Assembly: GCF_900142535.1 (NCBI RefSeq)
Contig: NZ_FRBE01000003.1
Span: 145,360-209,359 of the forward strand
Source of the DNA: Fibrobacter sp. UWEL
Lineage (GTDB): Bacteria; Fibrobacterota; Fibrobacteria; Fibrobacterales; Fibrobacteraceae
Length of the DNA: 64,000 nt
Direction: 5' to 3'
The position numbers were made by a program, and so were the translations under genes. Each line of letters opens with the position of its first letter. Within the stretch, counting starts at the first letter, position 1. The notes under the pieces are model-generated. The model made no database searches. It was not told the DNA's origin and worked only from the letters and a program-made list of their open reading frames with translations. This document shows, piece after piece, positions 60,347 to 64,000 of this stretch.

Positions 60347-61849
60347 TTAATCTTCCCCTTCCATTTCGATCTTAAGTTCTTTCAGCTTACGCCAGAGGGT
60401 GGCGCGGCTGATGCCCAGCTTCTTGCAGACTTCCGTCTTGTTATTCTTGCAGAGGCTCAGGGCGTGCAGAATATGGCGACGTTCCATTTCCTCCAGGGAG
60501 AGGATGTCTTCGTCTACAGGGGTGGCCACTGGGGTGGGCGCGATGGGTGCTCCTACTGCGGGAGCGGGCTTTGAAAATTCAATGACGCAGGGCTCCACAA
60601 AGTCTTTAGAATCCATAACGTCCGTGCTTGCGGCAGAACCAGTGACGTCGTCCTTTGCGCCAGGATTGTGGCAGATGGCCATGGTCTTTTCCTTGGCTTC
60701 CTGCTGGACGTTTTCCGGCAAGTCTTCCAGGCGGATGATTCCGTTTTCGGAAAGAACGATGGCGTGTTCCAGGATGTTTTCCAGTTCACGGATGTTGCCT
60801 GGATAAGGATACTTGGTCAGCGCGTAAAGTGCGGCCGGTTCCACATCCACAATTTCCTTGCCTTGACTGTCCTTGTTCTTCAGGATGAAGTACTTGATCA
60901 GGTTGGGGAGCGCTGCCTTGCGTTCGCGAAGGGGGGGCAACTGCAGGTGGAATGTGTTCAAGCGGTAGTAAAGGTCTTCACGGAAAAATCCGTTGACCAT
61001 GCGGTCCTGAAGGTTACGATTGGTGGCCGCAATAATACGTACATCCAAGTAACGGGGATCCGTTTCGCCAACTCTACGAATTTCGTGACTTTGCAAAAAG
61101 CGGAGTAACTTCACCTGGGTAGCGGGGGAGAGTTCGCCCACTTCGTCCAGGAACAGGGTTCCGCCGTTGGCAGATTCGAACAAGCCTTTCTTGTCGCCGG
61201 TAGAGCCAGTGTAAGCGCCCTTCTTGCTACCGAACAGTTCGCTTTCCACCAGGTTTTCGGGAATGGCGCCACAGTTCACCGCCACAAAGGGTTCGCTTGC
61301 GCGCTTGCTGTAACGGTGTACCACGTTGGCCAGGAATTCCTTACCGGAACCAGATTCGCCGGTAATGAGAACGGTACTGTTGGTGGGAGCGATCTTGTAG
61401 ACGGTCTTTAAAATCTTTCTCATCTCCGGAGTGTTGCCCAACAGGCTGTCCAGCACCTGGGATTCCATAAGCTGGTTGTTGGACTTGTTGTGGAGCTGCG
61501 CCTGGATTTTCTGGGCGGTGCTTTCCAGCTGGGAGATGGAAATGGGCTTCTTCAGGAAACTGTTTGCACCACGAGTGATGGCGCTTGCCGCTCCCTGCCA
61601 GTTACGGTCATCGCAAAGAACAAAGATCTCGATTCCCGGATGATGCTCCTTTAAAAAGCTCACCATGTCCATGTTTTCCTGCATGAGGAAAGGAACCTCG
61701 ATAAAGGCGAGGTCCAGGGAGGCCTTTTTAACAAGCGTTAGGAGATCGCGTTCTTCTCGACAGCACAACAGCTCTGAGTCTGCGACAGACCAAGAGCGCT
61801 GGATGTCGCTGAGGAACTTCTGATCCTGATCAGCGATTAGAATGTTCAT
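60347..61849 (-). CDS. Sigma-54-dependent activator with atypical receiver (Asp to Glu)
   Basis: 500 residues. The N-terminal receiver (~1-120) has acidic ADQDQ and Lys in FLKKPIS, but the acceptor position reads LAFIEVPFL (Glu where VLLDIxMP has Asp), and the switch Thr/Ser is Cys (FVLCDD). The AAA+ domain (~140-370) has GESGSGKE, the sigma-54 contact loop GAYTGS (usual GAFTGA) and GGTLFLDEVGELS. A Pro/Ala linker leads to a Fis-type HTH (NKTEVCKKLGISRATLWRKL). It is the last gene of the PAS kinase-receiver unit. Glu may mimic phosphorylation, so activity may be constitutive or set by the partner receiver. Confidence 0.92.
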   Translation of the reverse strand: MNILIADQDQKFLSDIQRSWSVADSELLCCREERDLLTLVKKASLDLAFIEVPFLMQENMDMVSFLKEHHPGIEIFVLCDDRNWQGAASAITRGANSFLKKPISISQLESTAQKIQAQLHNKSNNQLMESQVLDSLLGNTPEMRKILKTVYKIAPTNSTVLITGESGSGKEFLANVVHRYSKRASEPFVAVNCGAIPENLVESELFGSKKGAYTGSTGDKKGLFESANGGTLFLDEVGELSPATQVKLLRFLQSHEIRRVGETDPRYLDVRIIAATNRNLQDRMVNGFFREDLYYRLNTFHLQLPPLRERKAALPNLIKYFILKNKDSQGKEIVDVEPAALYALTKYPYPGNIRELENILEHAIVLSENGIIRLEDLPENVQQEAKEKTMAICHNPGAKDDVTGSAASTDVMDSKDFVEPCVIEFSKPAPAVGAPIAPTPVATPVDEDILSLEEMERRHILHALSLCKNNKTEVCKKLGISRATLWRKLKELKIEMEGED

Positions 61850-61873
61850 TGTTCGAACGATTGAAACAACCTA

Positions 61874-62248
61874 TTAGGCGTGCTTCTTGATGATTTCTTC
61901 AACCTTGGCGCGGAGAGCCTGCAGGTCAACGGGCTTGTTGAATACTGCTGCAACGTCAAAGTGTTCTGCAGTGACCAGATAGTCGTCTGCTGCAGTACGG
62001 CCACCACCGCTCACGGCGATAGTACGATCAATCATATTCATGCGACGCAGGTCCAGAATCACTTCGAAGCCATCGCCATCCGGCATGATGATGTCGGTAA
62101 TGACTACGTCGTACTTCTTGTTCTGGTACATGGTACGAGCAGACTTACCGCTGCTGGCGGTTTCAACTTCGTAGCCCTTAATTTCAAGGGCGGATTTCAG
62201 CATCAAATTAAACTGTTCGTCGTCATCAATAATCAGGATTGTGGACAT
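61874..62248 (-). CDS. Single-domain response regulator (CheY-like)
   Basis: 124 residues, receiver only: LIIDDDEQ (~5-12), acceptor Asp in VVITDIIMPDGDG (~49-61), Thr/Ser switch in TIAVSGGG and Lys in VFNKPVD (~104-110). AAGGAGG lies 5 bases before the ATG, inside the end of the kinase gene, which it overlaps by 16 bases. It could relay phosphate from the kinase. Confidence 0.93.
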   Translation of the reverse strand: MSTILIIDDDEQFNLMLKSALEIKGYEVETASSGKSARTMYQNKKYDVVITDIIMPDGDGFEVILDLRRMNMIDRTIAVSGGGRTAADDYLVTAEHFDVAAVFNKPVDLQALRAKVEEIIKKHA

Positions 62249-63903
62249 GAGTCCTCCTTATTTTCATTTACCAAAGGCCAATATAGCTCAAAAGTAGTTC
62301 CTTTTCCCAATGTTGTCTGCACTGTGAAGTAGGCATTGCCCTCTTTTAGCAGTCTTAATGCGGAAGAAAGGCCTAAACCCAGGCCTTCACCCGGTGCTTT
62401 CGTGGTAAAGAAGGGGGCAAAGATGCGTTCCAGGGTTCCAGAGTCCATTCCGGTTCCGGTATCGGCTACGGAAATCTTGGCGTAATTTCCAGGTGGAATT
62501 GGGGGAACATAGGGAACAACCAACTGTTCCTTAAGCTCTGTTGCTTCCAGTTTGAAGGTCAGGCTTCCGCCCATTTCCTTCATGGCGAAGATGGCGTTGT
62601 TTGCCAGGTTGCTGATGACACGGTCCAGAGATGCTACGATACCGCTAATCTTCAAGCTGGTGTCCAGGTCTTCGCTGTTCACTGTAATGGTGGGCGGCAA
62701 GGTGAGGGAAATCTTCTTCACCACGTCTTCAATAATCATGTAAGGAGCAAAGACAATGGCAGGCGTTGCAGAACTTGCCTTACCTCGGATGGTGTCCAGC
62801 AATTCGTTCAGGGATGTCTTTCCTCGTTCGGCTGCCTTCAATGCTTCGGAAATAAACATGTAGGCCTGGTGGTCCTTGGGGAGCATTTCCTGGGCCAGCT
62901 GGCAGAACCCGATTTGGGAGCCGAGAATGTTGTTGTAGTCGTGGGCGAAGGCTCCGCACATGGTGCCCAGTTCTTCCAGACGGCTATGGATGAACTTCTG
63001 TTCCCGCAACATGTTTCGTTCCTGTTCAAGCCTGCGCTGTTTGGTCATGTCCACCATGATGCACAGCGTCTTGAAGGGGGGCTTTCCCTGCACAATGGGA
63101 ATGTACATGATATCGAAGGTGGATACCGGTTCTCCTTCCTTAGTCAGCTTGTTTGCCTCGTCCAGAGAAATCTCCGCACCGTCCTTGTCTTCGTAGGAGG
63201 TGTAAGTCCCTACTTCACCTGTATCACGAGCTGTTGCTTCATAGACGGTTACTTTATCTGTAGAGTCGATGGTCCCTTCTAGGGATCCCTGCCTATCCAA
63301 ATCCAATTGGTTCTGTTTCTGGTAAACACCCTTTTCGCTCTTGTACCAGACGCGGAAGGGAAGTGCATTAATAAGCGTGTTCAGAACATTTTCCTTTTCA
63401 GCCTTAATACTTGCTTCCTTATTCAGACGGTCCTGATAACGGACCAGGTCATGGGTATATTCCACATACTGTGCGTTTAGAGTTTTTAAGTTCTGCTGCA
63501 AGAGCATGGTTTTGGAAAGGTCTGTGAAGTAGGCAATGTTGATTGCCGTAGTGAGGGTCTGCCGGCTCTTGAAAAAATGAATCTTGAAGGAGTGTGCTTC
63601 TCCATTGATGCTCATCTTGATGTTATTGTAGATGACTTCACGGAAAAAGTCCAGGTTAGGCGGGAATATGCTACGGATGGATTTGCCCCGAATGTCTTCG
63701 GCCTTCAATCCCAACAACTTGCAGGCTCCACCATTGATGAAATCTATTTTGCCAAAGTCATCAAAGTAGATGATGCCATCTTCCATCTTGCTGATGAGCT
63801 TGCTTAAAAACCAGGCCGCGCCTTTGTTTTTTACAGTGGTAGAAGTAAAGTACTGACCACTCATAATGGTAACCAGGACTGTAAAGTACTGGTGCCAAAT
63901 CAT
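62233..63903 (-). CDS. Soluble PAS-domain histidine kinase
   Basis: 556 residues with no clear membrane helix after the first 15 residues. A PAS domain (~35-125; MEDGIIYFDDFGKIDFINGG) and a second PAS-like domain (~170-295) precede the dimerisation helix with the phospho-His in CGAFAHDYNNILG (~318-330). The ATPase has NLANNAIFAM (~428), DTGTGMD and GEGLGLGLS (~495). The start is uncertain: 63903 or the ATG at 63864 (MSGQYFTS); neither has a good ribosome site. The upstream 18 bases end at an IS30-type transposase stop, so the N-terminus may be altered by insertion. Confidence 0.88.
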   Translation of the reverse strand: MIWHQYFTVLVTIMSGQYFTSTTVKNKGAAWFLSKLISKMEDGIIYFDDFGKIDFINGGACKLLGLKAEDIRGKSIRSIFPPNLDFFREVIYNNIKMSINGEAHSFKIHFFKSRQTLTTAINIAYFTDLSKTMLLQQNLKTLNAQYVEYTHDLVRYQDRLNKEASIKAEKENVLNTLINALPFRVWYKSEKGVYQKQNQLDLDRQGSLEGTIDSTDKVTVYEATARDTGEVGTYTSYEDKDGAEISLDEANKLTKEGEPVSTFDIMYIPIVQGKPPFKTLCIMVDMTKQRRLEQERNMLREQKFIHSRLEELGTMCGAFAHDYNNILGSQIGFCQLAQEMLPKDHQAYMFISEALKAAERGKTSLNELLDTIRGKASSATPAIVFAPYMIIEDVVKKISLTLPPTITVNSEDLDTSLKISGIVASLDRVISNLANNAIFAMKEMGGSLTFKLEATELKEQLVVPYVPPIPPGNYAKISVADTGTGMDSGTLERIFAPFFTTKAPGEGLGLGLSSALRLLKEGNAYFTVQTTLGKGTTFELYWPLVNENKEDSCPQS

Positions 63904-63920
63904 GTGGCGATTTCTAATCG

Positions 63921-64000
63921 CTAACGCATAATGTTGAACTTTTTCAAAAGATACTCATTTGGTGTTAGGTAGTCAAGCCTTTTTCTTGGTCTATTGTTCA
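63921..64000 (-). CDS. IS30-family transposase, C-terminal fragment (runs off window)
   Basis: On the minus strand a frame open from the window edge to a TAG at 63921-63923 reads NNRPRKRLDYLTPNEYLLKK then FNIMR. NNRPRKxL-x-TPxE is the characteristic C-terminus of IS30-family DDE transposases. The rest of the gene lies to the right of the window. The element's end should fall within the next few dozen bases, i.e. at or inside the kinase start region. A repeated AGTACTTTAC (minus strand; 63883 and 63847 regions) could be part of that end. Confidence 0.75.
   Translation of the reverse strand, partial: NNRPRKRLDYLTPNEYLLKKFNIMR

Overview
The window looks like a chromosomal segment of a Fibrobacter species. 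The clearest marker is a secreted protein carrying the Fibrobacter succinogenes major paralogous (FISUMP) domain at 13064-13771. Supporting signs are a mix of Gram-negative envelope proteins (signal peptides, lipoboxes, barrels ending in Phe), Bacteroidetes-like TAnnTTTG promoter motifs expected of the FCB group, and many short dispersed hairpin repeats. Coding density is high and both strands are used in short operons. No tRNA, rRNA, CRISPR array or prophage was found. One mobile element is clipped by the right edge: the C-terminus of an IS30-family transposase that is too short to stand out as an ORF.

Layout, left to right. 1-3362: end of the division cluster ftsQ-ftsA-ftsZ. 3662-12945: a Wzi-like outer-membrane barrel, purT, an HD-GYP sensor, rsmE, a HAD-IIA phosphatase coupled to znuA-like and znuC-like zinc-uptake genes, and a lipoprotein. 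13064-20389: the FISUMP protein, a PAP2 phosphatase, an ArsR-methyltransferase fusion, a YfhO-like membrane protein and a TPR protein. 20574-23637: der-plsY-gpsA on the minus strand (ribosome assembly and phospholipid synthesis). 23731-26980: a minus-strand operon of FAD oxidoreductase, pseudouridine synthase and Nudix hydrolase. 27292-28203: a likely acquired RhuM/PLD-like gene. 28213-35528: pyruvate kinase, then a FecR-domain protein coupled to a giant beta-helix/beta-barrel protein. 35677-37822: small protein, ybeY and corC, each overlapping the next by one base. 37987-47521: DUF4153 protein, a ParE/GyrB-type subunit, a hybrid kinase, a TsaC/Sua5 protein and a DUF349 repeat protein. 47656-54230: priA, a 339-bp structured non-coding gap, gmk, and a polyprenyl-phosphate glycosyltransferase beside a large GT-C-like protein with an NPCBM domain. 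54306-60328: lipoprotein and barrel pair, tkt, nrdR, a short sigma-70 factor and an RlmI-like methyltransferase. 60347-63903: a three-gene phosphorelay (PAS kinase, lone receiver, sigma-54 activator with an altered receiver). 63921-64000: the IS30 fragment.

Most genes are housekeeping. The most unusual signals are: (1) a short dispersed DNA repeat translated in frame as K-V-A-E-P-x-E in three unrelated envelope proteins, and a second repeat family inside a signal peptide; (2) seven copies of TTTGCACTA/TAGTGCAAA arranged as inverted pairs in the gap between priA and gmk; (3) TAnnTTTG promoter motifs only 4-6 bases upstream of ATG, implying leaderless mRNAs; (4) a 20-bp sequence shared by the RhuM-like gene and the promoter region of its neighbour.

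All calls come from reading the sequence; no database search was run. Function names rest on recognised motifs. Repeat counts are minimum counts found by eye.
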